NCBI RefSeq assembly: GCF_016741775.1 | Contig: NZ_JAERRK010000013.1 | Coordinates: 1 to 64,000, forward strand | Direction of reading: 5' to 3' | DNA: 64,000 nucleotides | From: Streptomyces actinomycinicus | GTDB lineage: Bacteria; Actinomycetota; Actinomycetes; Streptomycetales; Streptomycetaceae | Part shown: in pieces, positions 7,591 to 16,975 of the stretch | How the letters are laid out: every line of letters starts with the position of its first letter | Position numbering within the stretch: position 1 is the first letter of the stretch | Translations under genes and position numbers: made by a program | The notes under the pieces: model-generated | The model's database searches: none | Told to the model about the DNA's origin: nothing | What the model saw: only the letters and a program-made list of their open reading frames with translations

Positions 7591-9833
7591 TGCTCGGCGT
7601 CGTCCTTCTGACCCGCGGCAGCGCCGCTGTCGGAATCGGTGTCGGAGCCCTCTTCGCCCTCGATCACGGGGACCAGGGAGAGCTTGCCGCGGGAGTCGAT
7701 CTCGGCGATCTCGACCTGGACCTTCTGGCCCACGCCGAGGACGTCCTCGACGTTCTCCACGCGCTTGCCGCCGGCGAGCTTGCGGATCTGCGAGATGTGC
7801 AGCAGGCCGTCCTTGCCGGGCAGCAGCGAGACGAACGCACCGAAGGTGGTCGTCTTGACGACCGTGCCCAGGTAGCGCTCGCCGACCTCGGGCATCGTCG
7901 GGTTGGCGATGCCGTTGATCGTGGCGCGGGCGGCCTCCGCCGAGGGACCGTCGGCGGCACCGATGTAGATCGTGCCGTCGTCCTCGATGGTGATCTCGGC
8001 GCCGGTGTCCTCCTGGATCTGGTTGATCATCTTGCCCTTGGGGCCGATGACCTCACCGATCTTGTCGACCGGGATCTTGACGGTGATGATCCGCGGGGCG
8101 TGCGGGGACATCTCGTCGGGCCGGTCGATGGCCTCCATCATCACGTCGAGGATGTGGAGACGGGCGTCGCGGGCCTGCTTGAGGGCCGCGGCCAGGACGG
8201 AGGCCGGGATGCCGTCCAGCTTCGTGTCGAGCTGGAGGGCGGTCACGAACTCCTTGGTGCCGGCGACCTTGAAGTCCATGTCGCCGAAGGCGTCCTCCGC
8301 ACCGAGGATGTCGGTGAGGGTGACGTAGTGCGTCTCGCCGTCGATCTCCTGGGAGATCAGGCCCATGGCGATACCGGCGACGGGGGCCTTCAGCGGCACA
8401 CCTGCGTTCAGCAGCGACATGGTGGAGGCGCAGACCGAGCCCATGGACGTCGAGCCGTTGGAGCTGAGCGCCTCGGAGACCTGGCGAATCGCGTAGGGGA
8501 ACTCCTCGCGCGTCGGCAGGACCGGCACGAGGGCGCGCTCGGCGAGGGCGCCGTGGCCGATCTCGCGGCGCTTCGGGGAGCCGACGCGGCCGGTCTCACC
8601 GGTGGAGTACGGCGGGAAGTTGTAGTTGTGCATGTAGCGCTTGCGGGTCACCGGGGAGAGGGTGTCCAGCTGCTGCTCCATGCGGAGCATGTTGAGGGTG
8701 GTGACGCCCAGGATCTGGGTCTCGCCACGCTCGAACACCGCGGAGCCGTGCACCCGCGGGATGGCCTCGACCTCGGCGGCCAGCGTGCGGATGTCGGTGA
8801 CACCGCGGCCGTCGATGCGCTTCTTCTCCTTGATCACGCGCTCGCGGACCAGCTGCTTGGTGAGCGAGCGGTACGCGGCGGAGATCTCCTTCTCGCGGCC
8901 CTCGAACTCCGGCAGGAGCTTCTCGGCGGCCAGACCCTTGACGCGGTCCAGCTCGGCCTCGCGCTCCTGCTTGCCGGCGATGGTGAGCGCCTGGGCCAGC
9001 TCGGGGCGGACGGCCGCGGTCAGGGCCTCCAGGACGTCGTCCTGGTAGTCCAGGAAGATCGGGAACTCGCCGGTCGGCTTGGCGGCCTTGGCGGCGAGGT
9101 CGGCCTGGGCGCGGCACAGGACCTTGATGAAGGGCTTCGCGGCGTCGAGGCCGGCGGCGACGACGTCCTCGGTCGGCGCCTCGGCGCCGCCCTCGACGAG
9201 CTTGATGGTGCCCTCGGTGGCCTCGGCCTCGACCATCATGATCGCGACGTCGCCGTCCTCCAGGACGCGGCCGGCGACGACCATGTCGAAGACGGCGTCC
9301 TCCAGCTCGGTGTGCGTCGGGAACGCGACCCACTGGCCGCGGATCAGCGCGACGCGGACGCCGCCGATCGGGCCGGAGAAGGGCAGGCCGGCCAGCTGCG
9401 TGGACGCGGACGCGGCGTTGATCGCGACGACGTCGTACAGGTGGTCGGGGTTGAGGGCCATGATCGTGGCGACGACCTGGATCTCGTTGCGCAGGCCCTT
9501 CTTGAAGGACGGGCGCAGCGGGCGGTCGATGAGGCGGCAGGTGAGGATCGCGTCCTCGGACGGCCGGCCCTCACGGCGGAAGAAGCTGCCGGGGATCTTG
9601 CCGGCGGCGTACATCCGCTCCTCGACGTCCACCGTGAGCGGGAAGAAGTCGAGCTGGTCCTTGGGGTTCTTGGAGGCGGTGGTGGCCGACAGCACCATGG
9701 TGTCGTCGTCCAGGTACGCCACGGCGGAGCCGGCGGCCTGCTTGGCCAGGCGGCCCGTCTCGAAGCGGATGGTACGGGTGCCGAAGGCGCCGTTGTCGAT
9801 GACGGCCTCGGCGTAGTGGGTCTCGTTCTCCAC
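7587..9833 (-). CDS. pnp: Polynucleotide phosphorylase
   Basis: 748 aa. Phosphorolytic 3'-5' exoribonuclease and RNA 3'-tailing polymerase; in Streptomyces this protein was also described as guanosine pentaphosphate synthetase (GpsI). Two RNase PH domains are visible (FFRREGRPSEDAIL in the first, SSNGSTSMGSVC in the second). They are followed by a KH domain (IGPKGKMINQIQ) and an S1 domain (GTVVKTTTFGAFVSLLPGKDGLLHIS), and the tail is acidic. GTG at 9833 with GGAG 9 nt upstream. It lies downstream of rpsO, separated by a 353-nt structured spacer. Confidence 0.97.
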   Translation of the reverse strand: MENETHYAEAVIDNGAFGTRTIRFETGRLAKQAAGSAVAYLDDDTMVLSATTASKNPKDQLDFFPLTVDVEERMYAAGKIPGSFFRREGRPSEDAILTCRLIDRPLRPSFKKGLRNEIQVVATIMALNPDHLYDVVAINAASASTQLAGLPFSGPIGGVRVALIRGQWVAFPTHTELEDAVFDMVVAGRVLEDGDVAIMMVEAEATEGTIKLVEGGAEAPTEDVVAAGLDAAKPFIKVLCRAQADLAAKAAKPTGEFPIFLDYQDDVLEALTAAVRPELAQALTIAGKQEREAELDRVKGLAAEKLLPEFEGREKEISAAYRSLTKQLVRERVIKEKKRIDGRGVTDIRTLAAEVEAIPRVHGSAVFERGETQILGVTTLNMLRMEQQLDTLSPVTRKRYMHNYNFPPYSTGETGRVGSPKRREIGHGALAERALVPVLPTREEFPYAIRQVSEALSSNGSTSMGSVCASTMSLLNAGVPLKAPVAGIAMGLISQEIDGETHYVTLTDILGAEDAFGDMDFKVAGTKEFVTALQLDTKLDGIPASVLAAALKQARDARLHILDVMMEAIDRPDEMSPHAPRIITVKIPVDKIGEVIGPKGKMINQIQEDTGAEITIEDDGTIYIGAADGPSAEAARATINGIANPTMPEVGERYLGTVVKTTTFGAFVSLLPGKDGLLHISQIRKLAGGKRVENVEDVLGVGQKVQVEIAEIDSRGKLSLVPVIEGEEGSDTDSDSGAAAGQKDDAEQ

Positions 9834-10186
9834 TAGCGTTTTCTCCGTTACTTATCGTCTTTCGTCCCTTGGCTGCCCGTGTGGCAGGGGGACTGTGGCG
9901 GAGAAGCGCGCCGTGCGGTGCGGGCCGGTCTTCGATCGAAGCACCCGGGGCTCGCTTCCCCCCGGGGGCCACTACCGAGGACCGGCGGCGGCGAGGTGCA
10001 CTTCTCGCTGTTCGTTGTCGTGCTGTGTCGTACGTATTGCGTTGTGCTACCACACTACAAAGCGTGAGTGACACTCCGCACGTTTCCCCACGTACGAGGG
10101 AGCGTTCCGCGTGCGCGGCAGGGCCCCGCATACGGCAAAGGGAGCGGTCCCCGAGTTCGTCCGGGAACCGCTCCCCTCACGGCGTC
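9834..10186 (-). other. Structured rpsO-pnp spacer
   Basis: 353 nt without a credible gene. Besides the stem-loop at 10140-10175 it holds a perfect palindrome CTTCGATCGAAG (9930-9941) and a CCCGGGG...CCCCGGG stem (9944-9950/9960-9966). An unusually AT-rich stretch at about 10010-10065 could hold a second pnp promoter. In S. coelicolor and E. coli this spacer is where pnp expression is controlled by RNase cleavage; the same role is likely here but not shown by sequence. Confidence 0.6.
10140..10175 (-). terminator. rpsO attenuator/RNase III-type stem-loop
   Basis: GGGAGCGGTCCCCG (10140-10153) pairs with CGGGAACCGCTCCC (10162-10175), a 14-bp stem with a single mismatch. It starts just beyond the rpsO stop. 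It probably acts as a leaky terminator or processing hairpin before pnp. Confidence 0.7.
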
Positions 10187-10474
10187 CTACTTGGCGCCCG
10201 CCGCACCGCGGCGGATGCCGAGGCGGTCGACCAGCGTACGGAAGCGCTGGATGTCCTTCTTCGCCAGGTACTGCAGGAGGCGACGGCGCTGACCGACCAG
10301 GATCAGCAGACCACGACGGGAGTGGTGGTCGTGCTTGTGGGTCTTGAGGTGCTCCGTCAGGTCGGAGATCCGACGGGACAGCAGAGCGACCTGGACCTCG
10401 GGGGAGCCGGTGTCACCCTCCTTGGTACCGAACTCGGCGATGATCTGCTTCTTCGTAGCGGCGTCGAGCGACAC
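10187..10474 (-). CDS. rpsO: 30S ribosomal protein S15
   Basis: 95 aa including the start, the normal S15 size. It binds 16S rRNA in the platform of the small subunit. Recognisable features are GDTGSPEVQVALLSRRI, the LTEHLKTHKHDHHSRRGLL helix region and the C-terminal RRRLLQYL. GTG start at 10474 with GAGGAG 5-6 nt upstream. It heads the rpsO-pnp-M16 peptidase-dapB unit. A -10-like TACTCT is on the minus strand at 10626-10621, but its -35 is poor. Confidence 0.97.
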   Translation of the reverse strand: MSLDAATKKQIIAEFGTKEGDTGSPEVQVALLSRRISDLTEHLKTHKHDHHSRRGLLILVGQRRRLLQYLAKKDIQRFRTLVDRLGIRRGAAGAK

Positions 10475-10690
10475 GCGTACTCCTCATAGTCTGTGAGTGC
10501 CACCGAGTGCCCCCGGTCTACGTCTCGGGGGAGCTTCCGTTACTCGGGAGGCGGGGATCCGCTGGGCGCGGCCTCCAGAACCGGCGGTTCCGGGGGTGCG
10601 TACACAAACGGCCGTCAGCCAGAGTAGCAGGCGATGGCCGGCCTCTTTCGCCCGGTCGGCGAAGGGGCCTGGTGGGACGGGCCCGGCCAC

Positions 10691-10696
10691 TAGGGT
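10691..10696 (+). promoter_or_regulatory. -10-like box upstream of the BldB-like gene
   Basis: TAGGGT (TANNNT) lies 43 nt before the ATG at 10740, with GGAGAGGGG acting as ribosome binding site in between. There is no good -35 at 17-18 nt, so the promoter call is tentative. Confidence 0.35.
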
Positions 10697-10739
10697 GAGC
10701 GGCGGGACCGTACCTACCTCGGAGAGGGGTCGCTGCACG

Positions 10740-11033
10740 ATGGCCGAGACGGAAGCGGAGATCAAGGCGCGCAAGGAGCGGGAGCGGGACGAGCTGTACG
10801 CGCTCGACATCTCGGGCGTCGAGTGGCACTGCGCGCCGGGCACGGAGGAGCACGAGGAGCGGGTCGAGATCGCGTACCTGCCCGCCGGGGCGGTGGCGAT
10901 GCGGTCCTCCCTCGACCCGGACACCGTGCTGCGCTACACGGAGGCGGAGTGGCGGGCGTTCGTGCTGGGGGCGCGGGACGGGGAGTTCGATCTGGAGCCG
11001 ATGGCTCACAACGGGGGGCTCGAGGTGCAGTGA
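10740..11033 (+). CDS. DUF397 family protein, BldB-like
   Basis: 97 aa. A charged N-terminal helix (EIKARKERERDELYALD) is followed by a compact domain with W, ALDISGVEWH, VAMRSSLDPDTVLRYTEAEW and FVLGARDGEFD, the pattern of DUF397. BldB of S. coelicolor, a small dimeric developmental regulator required for aerial growth and antibiotic production, belongs to this family and lies close to the T7SS genes there. Orthology to bldB is therefore likely, but I cannot exclude one of the many paralogues, so no symbol is given. ATG start with GGAGAGGGG upstream. Convergent with eccD and separated from it by a 16-bp terminator. Confidence 0.85.
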   Translation: MAETEAEIKARKERERDELYALDISGVEWHCAPGTEEHEERVEIAYLPAGAVAMRSSLDPDTVLRYTEAEWRAFVLGARDGEFDLEPMAHNGGLEVQ

Positions 11034-11043
11034 GCCGCGCAGT

Positions 11044-11079
11044 GGGAAAGGGGCGGCACGTGTGTGCCGCCCCTTTCCC
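11044..11079. terminator. 16-bp bidirectional terminator
   Basis: Perfect 16-bp stem (left arm 11044-11059, right arm 11064-11079) with a 4-nt loop. It sits 10 nt after the BldB-like stop and 12 nt before the eccD stop, so it serves convergent transcription and marks one edge of the T7SS block. Confidence 0.85.
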
Positions 11080-11091
11080 GTAGCAGTGGGT

Positions 11092-12600
11092 CTAGCTGGT
11101 CATGGCCCGGGCCTGCGCGTACACGTCGAAGACGGCGAGGGCCAGCGGGATCAGCGTGAGCAGGACGAAGCTCTCGGCGATCTCCAGGAAGCGCCCCCAG
11201 AAGGGTGTGACACCGCGGCGAGGGGTGATCAGGCCGATCGCGGTGACCAGGGCGGTGGCGGCGGCGATCGCCGCGGCGAGCCAGACACTGCGGATGTTGA
11301 GGGCGGCGGCGTCGCCCTGCAGGGCGTCGATCAGGTAGTCGCGGGGCGGGTTCAGGGCGAGCCCGAGGCCGAGGAAGACGATCGCCGCGAGTCCGGCGGC
11401 CAGGGTGGCGCCGACCTGTGCGGTGTAGCGGAACAGGTGCGCCCGCATCAGCATGGCCACGCCGGTGGCGAGGGCCAGGAGCTGGGCCCAGGTGTTGGTG
11501 GAGAAGCCGAGGACGATCGACGCGCCCACCGCGACGAGGGCACAGCCGCCGACGAGGCCGACGAGGAGTTCGTGGCCGCGCCGGGCCTGAGCGGCCACCC
11601 GCTCGGCGTCCACGGGCTCCTGCGGGGCCGGCTCGCCGCTGTCGTAGCCGCCGCGCGCGGGGTTGGGCGGTTCGAAGCCGATGGGCAGCCGCGCGAACCG
11701 CATGGACAGTCCGGGGAGGAAGGCCAGCGCCACGACGGACAGCGGGGCGCAGACGGCGGCCGTCTCGATGGGCGACAGGTCGGTGAGGATCGCGATGAAG
11801 GTCGTGATCAGACCGATGGCGGAGGCGAACACGAACGCCACGAACGGTCCGTCGCCGCCCGGCGACACCAGGGTGAGGACCAGGGAGGCGACCAGGACCG
11901 TCGTGCAGGCGAGCAGGAACTGGAGTCGTCCGATGCCCTCGCCGGCGGAGAGCGACAGCAGTCCCGATCCGGCCACGGCGATGTTCGGCAGGGCACCGAG
12001 TCCCAGCGCCACCGCGGATCCCCGGTCGTCGTACACACGCGCGCGTACGCACGCGACGGTGACGAGCAGGATGCCGCAGACGCCGGCGAGGATGCCCTGC
12101 AGGCTGTGCATGTCGTGCCGGATCTGGGAGTTCCAGGCGACGAACGCGAGCAGGGCGGGCAGGATGCCGCCCGCGACGAGACCGGCGGCCCTGGTGAGGT
12201 CGCCGCTCCACAGGGCGCGGTCCCGGGTGACGGCGGCGGCCACCGCCTCGGAGACGTCGTCGAGAACGGCCGGCGGCAGCGACTCGGCGAACGGGCGCAG
12301 GGTGAGCAGCTCGCCGTCGAGGATGCGCTGGGCGGTGAAGGACCGGGCGCCGTCCAGGACGGTGCCGTCGCGCCGCACGAGGTGGTAGCCGACCGGTGCG
12401 CCCTCGGCGGGGCTCTGCTGGGACAGCCGCAGGATCTCCGGGTACAGGTCGGCGACCGGTACGTCGTCGGGCAGTGCCACGTCGATGCGGCTGTCGGGCG
12501 CCACGATGGTGACGCGGCAGAAGCCGAATCCCATGCCCGCCCCGGAAGGGGCTCCGGTGCCCGGTCCACCGGTCGCGCCGGCCGGCGCGGAGGCCGTCAT
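11092..12600 (-). CDS. eccD: T7SS channel protein EccD
   Basis: 502 aa. An N-terminal ubiquitin-like domain (CRVTIVAPDSRIDVALPDDV) is followed by about eleven membrane segments, matching EccD/Snm4, the main membrane-spanning part of the ESX translocon. The ATG at 12600 (MTASAPAGATGG) is my choice; an in-frame ATG at 12642 with AAGGTG upstream is also possible. It is divergent from eccC with a 337-nt gap holding possible promoters for both. No eccD-internal oddities were noticed. Confidence 0.9.
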   Translation of the reverse strand: MTASAPAGATGGPGTGAPSGAGMGFGFCRVTIVAPDSRIDVALPDDVPVADLYPEILRLSQQSPAEGAPVGYHLVRRDGTVLDGARSFTAQRILDGELLTLRPFAESLPPAVLDDVSEAVAAAVTRDRALWSGDLTRAAGLVAGGILPALLAFVAWNSQIRHDMHSLQGILAGVCGILLVTVACVRARVYDDRGSAVALGLGALPNIAVAGSGLLSLSAGEGIGRLQFLLACTTVLVASLVLTLVSPGGDGPFVAFVFASAIGLITTFIAILTDLSPIETAAVCAPLSVVALAFLPGLSMRFARLPIGFEPPNPARGGYDSGEPAPQEPVDAERVAAQARRGHELLVGLVGGCALVAVGASIVLGFSTNTWAQLLALATGVAMLMRAHLFRYTAQVGATLAAGLAAIVFLGLGLALNPPRDYLIDALQGDAAALNIRSVWLAAAIAAATALVTAIGLITPRRGVTPFWGRFLEIAESFVLLTLIPLALAVFDVYAQARAMTS

Positions 12601-12937
12601 GCTCACCTGCTGTTCCCCCTCGTCGGTGGTGGGGCGGCGCATGGTGCCACCGCGCACCTTCCGCCCGTAAAGATGCTGTGTAGGTTGTGCCGCGCCCGCC
12701 CGCTCCACCGGCCGACCGAGCGGTCCTGGCCGTGGTGCGCGGGAGGCGCTTGCTTCGAACCGTTGCGGATTGCCCGGGTTTTCCCCGTGCCGATTCGCAA
12801 CTGCTCACACGCTTCACGGGCACCCTACCGCCCGTCGTCGCCGGTGGTTGTCAGTAGGATCGCGGTTCGCGATCGACGTCCGCCTGACACGGGGCGGTGG
12901 ACGAAACATCTCGGTCCGGCAAGGGAATTGGTGCGTA
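12601..12937. other. eccD/eccC divergent intergenic region
   Basis: 337 nt with no gene of its own. It must hold the start signals of both eccD (leftward) and eccC (rightward). The main visible element is the palindrome at 12858-12874 next to a -10-like TAGGAT. AAGGGA at 12921-12926 is the eccC ribosome binding site. Confidence 0.6.
12858..12874. promoter_or_regulatory. Possible operator palindrome before eccC
   Basis: GATCGCG-gtt-CGCGATC, a perfect 7-bp inverted repeat with a 3-nt centre, overlaps a plus-strand -10-like TAGGAT (12855-12860) about 80 nt before the eccC start. This arrangement fits a repressor site, but such short GC-rich palindromes also arise by chance. Confidence 0.35.
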
Positions 12938-15900
12938 GTGAGTCACATCGTCGTCAAGCGCCCGCCAAGGGCACTGCCGAAGGAAGTGCCCACGGAAGAG
13001 GTCGTGCTGCAGGCTCCGCCGGAACTGCCGCGCGGACAGCAGGAAGGCGCACTGATGCAGCTCCTGCCCATGCTCGGCATGGGCGGATCGGTGGTGTTCT
13101 TCTTCAACCCCCAGGCCCAGCCCTTCATGAAGATCATGGGTCTGGTGATGGTGGCCTCGACGATCGCCATGGGCATCTCGATGCTGGTCCGCTACCGCCG
13201 CGGCAACCAGGGCCAGATGGCCGATCTGCGCCGTGACTACCTGCGCTACCTCTCGCAGACGCGGCGTGCCGCCATGGAGACCGCGAAGACCCAGCGCGAC
13301 ACCCAGTACTACCTGCACCCTTCGCCGGAGCAACTGTGGGCGCTGGTCGCCGAGGGCAGCCGGGTGTGGGAACGGCGCACCGGTGACGAGGACTTCGCGC
13401 AGGTCCGCGTGGGCCTCGGCCCGCAGTCCCTGGCCACTCCCCTGGTCCCGCCGCAGACCGCCCCGGTCGACGAGCTGGAGCCGCTGACCGCCGGCGCCAT
13501 GCAGCGTTTCCTGGCCACCCACGGCACTCTCGACGACCTGCCGATGGCGGTGTCGCTGCGCGCCTTCTACCACGTGACGATCAGCGGTGAACCGGCCACC
13601 GTGCGCGGCACCGCCCGGGCCGTCACCGCCTCCCTCGCCTCGTTGCACTCCCCCGAGGACCTCGCCGTCGCCGTCGTCACCGGACGCGAATCGGCGCCCG
13701 AGTGGGAGTGGGCCAAGTGGCTGCCGCACGTGCAGGCGCCGGGTGTCGCCGACGGCGCCGGCAGCGTCCGCCTGATCTCCGGCAACCCGGTGGAGCTGGA
13801 GGACCGGCTCGCCTCACGCCTCGAGGGGAGACCGCGTTTCCACCCGGGTGGCGCGCCCGTTCCCGAGCAGCCGCACCTGGTGGTGGTGCTGGACGGCGTC
13901 TCCTTGCCGCCGACGTCCTTGCTGGCCAACCCCGAGGGCCTGCAGGGCGTGACGGTGCTGGAGGTCGTTCCGGGTGACCTCACCACCGGCCGTGGGGACC
14001 TGGCGGTCATCGTGCAGCCCGGCGAACTGCGCCTGGAGTCGGGTCACGGCATGGTCTACGAGGGGACTCCGGACGTCCTCTCGTACGAGGCGGCGGAGGC
14101 CCTCGCCCGCCAACTGGCGCCGCTGCGGGTGGCGTCGGGCGGCGACGACGACGAACCGCTGCTGGCCAACCTGGAGTTCACCGACCTGCTGAACCTGGGC
14201 GACGCGGCCTCGGTCGACCCGAAGCGGACGTGGCGGCCGCGTTCGCAGTCGGAGCGGCTGCGCGTGCCGATCGGTGTCGGTGAGGACGGCCGGCCCGTGA
14301 TGCTCGACCTCAAGGAGGCGGCGCAGGAGGGCATGGGCCCGCACGGCCTGTGCGTCGGTGCGACGGGCTCCGGCAAGTCCGAGCTGCTGCGCACGCTCGT
14401 TCTCGGCCTCGCCGTGACCCATTCCTCCGAGACACTGAACTTCGTCCTCGCCGACTTCAAGGGTGGCGCCACGTTCGCCGGCATGGCCCAGCTGCCGCAC
14501 GTGGCGGCCGTGATCACCAACCTCGCGGACGACCTGACCCTCGTCGACCGCATGGGTGACTCGATCCGTGGTGAGCTGAACCGCCGTCAGGAGATGCTCC
14601 GCGACGCGGGCAACTACGCCAACATCCACGACTACGAGAAGGCGCGCGCGGCGGGAGCGCCCCTGCAGCCCATCCCCTCCCTCGTCCTGGTGATCGACGA
14701 GTTCAGCGAACTGCTCACCGCCAAGCCGGACTTCATCGAGATGTTCGTGCAGATCGGCCGTATCGGCCGTTCGCTGGGAGTGCACCTGCTGCTGGCTTCG
14801 CAGCGCCTGGAGGAAGGCCGTCTGCGGGGTCTGGAGACCTACCTGTCGTACCGCATCGGTCTGCGGACGTTCTCGGCGGCCGAGTCCCGCGCCGCGCTCG
14901 GCGTCCCGGACGCCTACGAGCTGCCGAACGTGCCGGGCTCCGGATTCCTGAAGTTCGGTACGGACGAGATGGTGCGCTTCAAGGCCGCGTACGTCTCCGG
15001 CGTCTACCGCACCAGCTCGCAGCAGGCGGCGGCGCTCGGTGGCCCGCTGCCCGTCGACCGCAGGCCGGTCCTGTTCACCGCGGCCGAGGTGCCGGTGCAG
15101 TACGTGGCCGTTCCCCGGCAGCGGCAGGAGGAGAGCGGCTCGCGGCAGGACGACGCGCTCGCCGACACGGTCCTCGATGTGATCGTGCGGCGTCTGGAGG
15201 CCCAGGGTCCGGCCGCTCACCAGGTGTGGCTGCCCCCGCTGGACAGCCCGCCGTCGCTCGACGCGCTGCTGCCCGGTCTCGCCGCCGTGCCCGGCCGCGG
15301 TATGACCCAGCCGGGGTACGAGGGTGCGGGCCGGCTCGTCGTCCCGACCGGTCTCATCGACAAGCCCTACGAGCAGCGGCGCGACCCGCTCTGGCTCGAC
15401 TTCGGCGGCGCGGCCGGCCACATGCAGATCGTCGGTGGCCCGCAGTCCGGCAAGTCGACGCTGCTGCGCTCGATCATCGCGTCGTTCGCGCTGACCCACA
15501 CCCCGCGCGAAGTGCAGTTCTACGGACTGGACTTCGGTGGTGGCGGCATGGCCTCGGTGGCCGGTCTGCCGCACGTGGGCGGCGTCGCGTCCCGTCTGGA
15601 CCCGGAGAAGGTGCGGCGTACGACGGCCGAGGTGTACGGCGTCATGACCCGCCGCGAGGAGTACTTCCGCTCCTCGGGCATCTCGTCCATCGCGGAGTTC
15701 CGGGCGCGCCGGGCGCGCGGTGAGATCTCGGTGACGGATCAGCCCTGGGGCGACGTCTTCCTGGTCATCGACGGCTGGGGCAATTTCCGTACGGACTACG
15801 AGGCTCTGGAGCCGCTGGTCCTGGACATCGCCGCCCGCGGCCTGGGCTACGGCATCCACCTCATCCTCACCGCCTCGCGCACGATGGAGGTCCGCGCGAA

Positions 15901-16912
15901 CCTCAAGGACCACCTGATGAACCGCCTCGAGCTGCGGCTGGGTGATCCCATGGACTCGGAGATCGACCGCAAGATCGCGGCGAACGTCCCGTCCGGCGTG
16001 CCGGGACGTGGTCAGACCCCGCAGAAGCAGCACTTCATGGCGGCGGTGCCGCGCATCGACGGTCTCTCCTCGGACACGGACCTCGCGGAGGCGACGGCGG
16101 CCCTCGCGGCCGAGGTGACCCGCCACTGGCAGGAGCCGGGTGCGCCGGAGGTACGTCTGCTGCCGCGCGAGTTCCCGGCGACCCAGCTTCCTCCGGGCGA
16201 CCGTTTCCCGCACCGGGGCATCTCCTTCGCCCTGGACGAGGACAACCTCGAGCCGGTGTTCGTGGACTTCGAGCAGGACCCGTTCTTCCTGGTGTTCGGC
16301 GAGAGCGAGTCCGGCAAGTCGAACCTGCTGAAGCTGCTGATCAAGCGCCTGACCGAGCGGTACGACGGCAACACCTGCAAGCTCTTCGTCGTCGACAACC
16401 GCCGCTCGCTGCTCGGCGTGACCCCGGAGTCGCATCTGGCCGAGTACATCCCCATGTCGAACCAGATGCAGCACCACATGGACGCACTCGCCGACCTCAT
16501 GCAGCGCCGTACGCCGACCGCCGACGTGACGCCGGAGCAGCTGCGCAACCGCAGCTGGTGGCAGGGGCCCACGGTGTACGTCGTCATCGACGACTACGAC
16601 CTCGTGTCCACGTCGAGCGGCAACCCGCTGGCCGGCCTGACGGAACTGCTGCCGTTCGCCCGTGACGTCGGTGTCCGTTTCATCATCGCCCGGTCCACGG
16701 CGGGCGGCGGGCGCGCCGGTTACGAGTCCTTCATGCAGCGCATCAAGGAACTCGGCGCCCAGGGCGTGGTCCTCGCCGGCGATCCGGCCGAGGGCGACCT
16801 GCTGGGCGGTGTCCGGCCGCGGCCGATGCCTGCGGGGCGGGGCGTCTTCGTGTCGCGGAAGCGGGGCAAGCCGATGGTTCAGGTGGGTCTCGTGCCGGAC
16901 GGAACGAACTGA
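12938..16912 (+). CDS. eccC: T7SS motor ATPase EccC, fused form
   Basis: 1324 aa. The FtsK/SpoIIIE-family motor that recognises substrates and powers ESX export. Two N-terminal membrane segments lie at about residues 45-90. Three ATPase modules follow, with Walker A loops at about residues 474 (GATGSGKS), 833 (GGPQSGKS) and 1121 (GESESGKS), so EccCa and EccCb are fused in one chain. Walker B-type strands include LVLVIDEFSELL and DVFLVIDGWG. All three Walker A lysines are intact. GTG at 12938 with AAGGGA 11 nt upstream; the frame is open further upstream without EccC-like sequence. Monocistronic and convergent with the kinase genes. Confidence 0.95.
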   Translation: MSHIVVKRPPRALPKEVPTEEVVLQAPPELPRGQQEGALMQLLPMLGMGGSVVFFFNPQAQPFMKIMGLVMVASTIAMGISMLVRYRRGNQGQMADLRRDYLRYLSQTRRAAMETAKTQRDTQYYLHPSPEQLWALVAEGSRVWERRTGDEDFAQVRVGLGPQSLATPLVPPQTAPVDELEPLTAGAMQRFLATHGTLDDLPMAVSLRAFYHVTISGEPATVRGTARAVTASLASLHSPEDLAVAVVTGRESAPEWEWAKWLPHVQAPGVADGAGSVRLISGNPVELEDRLASRLEGRPRFHPGGAPVPEQPHLVVVLDGVSLPPTSLLANPEGLQGVTVLEVVPGDLTTGRGDLAVIVQPGELRLESGHGMVYEGTPDVLSYEAAEALARQLAPLRVASGGDDDEPLLANLEFTDLLNLGDAASVDPKRTWRPRSQSERLRVPIGVGEDGRPVMLDLKEAAQEGMGPHGLCVGATGSGKSELLRTLVLGLAVTHSSETLNFVLADFKGGATFAGMAQLPHVAAVITNLADDLTLVDRMGDSIRGELNRRQEMLRDAGNYANIHDYEKARAAGAPLQPIPSLVLVIDEFSELLTAKPDFIEMFVQIGRIGRSLGVHLLLASQRLEEGRLRGLETYLSYRIGLRTFSAAESRAALGVPDAYELPNVPGSGFLKFGTDEMVRFKAAYVSGVYRTSSQQAAALGGPLPVDRRPVLFTAAEVPVQYVAVPRQRQEESGSRQDDALADTVLDVIVRRLEAQGPAAHQVWLPPLDSPPSLDALLPGLAAVPGRGMTQPGYEGAGRLVVPTGLIDKPYEQRRDPLWLDFGGAAGHMQIVGGPQSGKSTLLRSIIASFALTHTPREVQFYGLDFGGGGMASVAGLPHVGGVASRLDPEKVRRTTAEVYGVMTRREEYFRSSGISSIAEFRARRARGEISVTDQPWGDVFLVIDGWGNFRTDYEALEPLVLDIAARGLGYGIHLILTASRTMEVRANLKDHLMNRLELRLGDPMDSEIDRKIAANVPSGVPGRGQTPQKQHFMAAVPRIDGLSSDTDLAEATAALAAEVTRHWQEPGAPEVRLLPREFPATQLPPGDRFPHRGISFALDEDNLEPVFVDFEQDPFFLVFGESESGKSNLLKLLIKRLTERYDGNTCKLFVVDNRRSLLGVTPESHLAEYIPMSNQMQHHMDALADLMQRRTPTADVTPEQLRNRSWWQGPTVYVVIDDYDLVSTSSGNPLAGLTELLPFARDVGVRFIIARSTAGGGRAGYESFMQRIKELGAQGVVLAGDPAEGDLLGGVRPRPMPAGRGVFVSRKRGKPMVQVGLVPDGTN

Positions 16913-16941
16913 CGCCGACCGCGTGCCACATCGTGCTGCCG

Positions 16942-16971
16942 CCTGCCTCCCGTCCCAGGACGGGAGGCAGG
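16942..16971. terminator. Terminator between eccC and kinase gene
   Basis: A 14-nt perfect inverted repeat (CCTGCCTCCCGTCC at 16942-16955, complement 16958-16971) with almost no spacer, so the folded loop will be 4-8 nt. It ends both eccC and the minus-strand kinase transcript. Confidence 0.8.
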
Positions 16972-16975
16972 GCGC

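Noticed and set aside
13814..16477. 887-aa minus-strand open frame opposite eccC
   Set aside because: Shadow of the EccC codon pattern, no recognisable domain.
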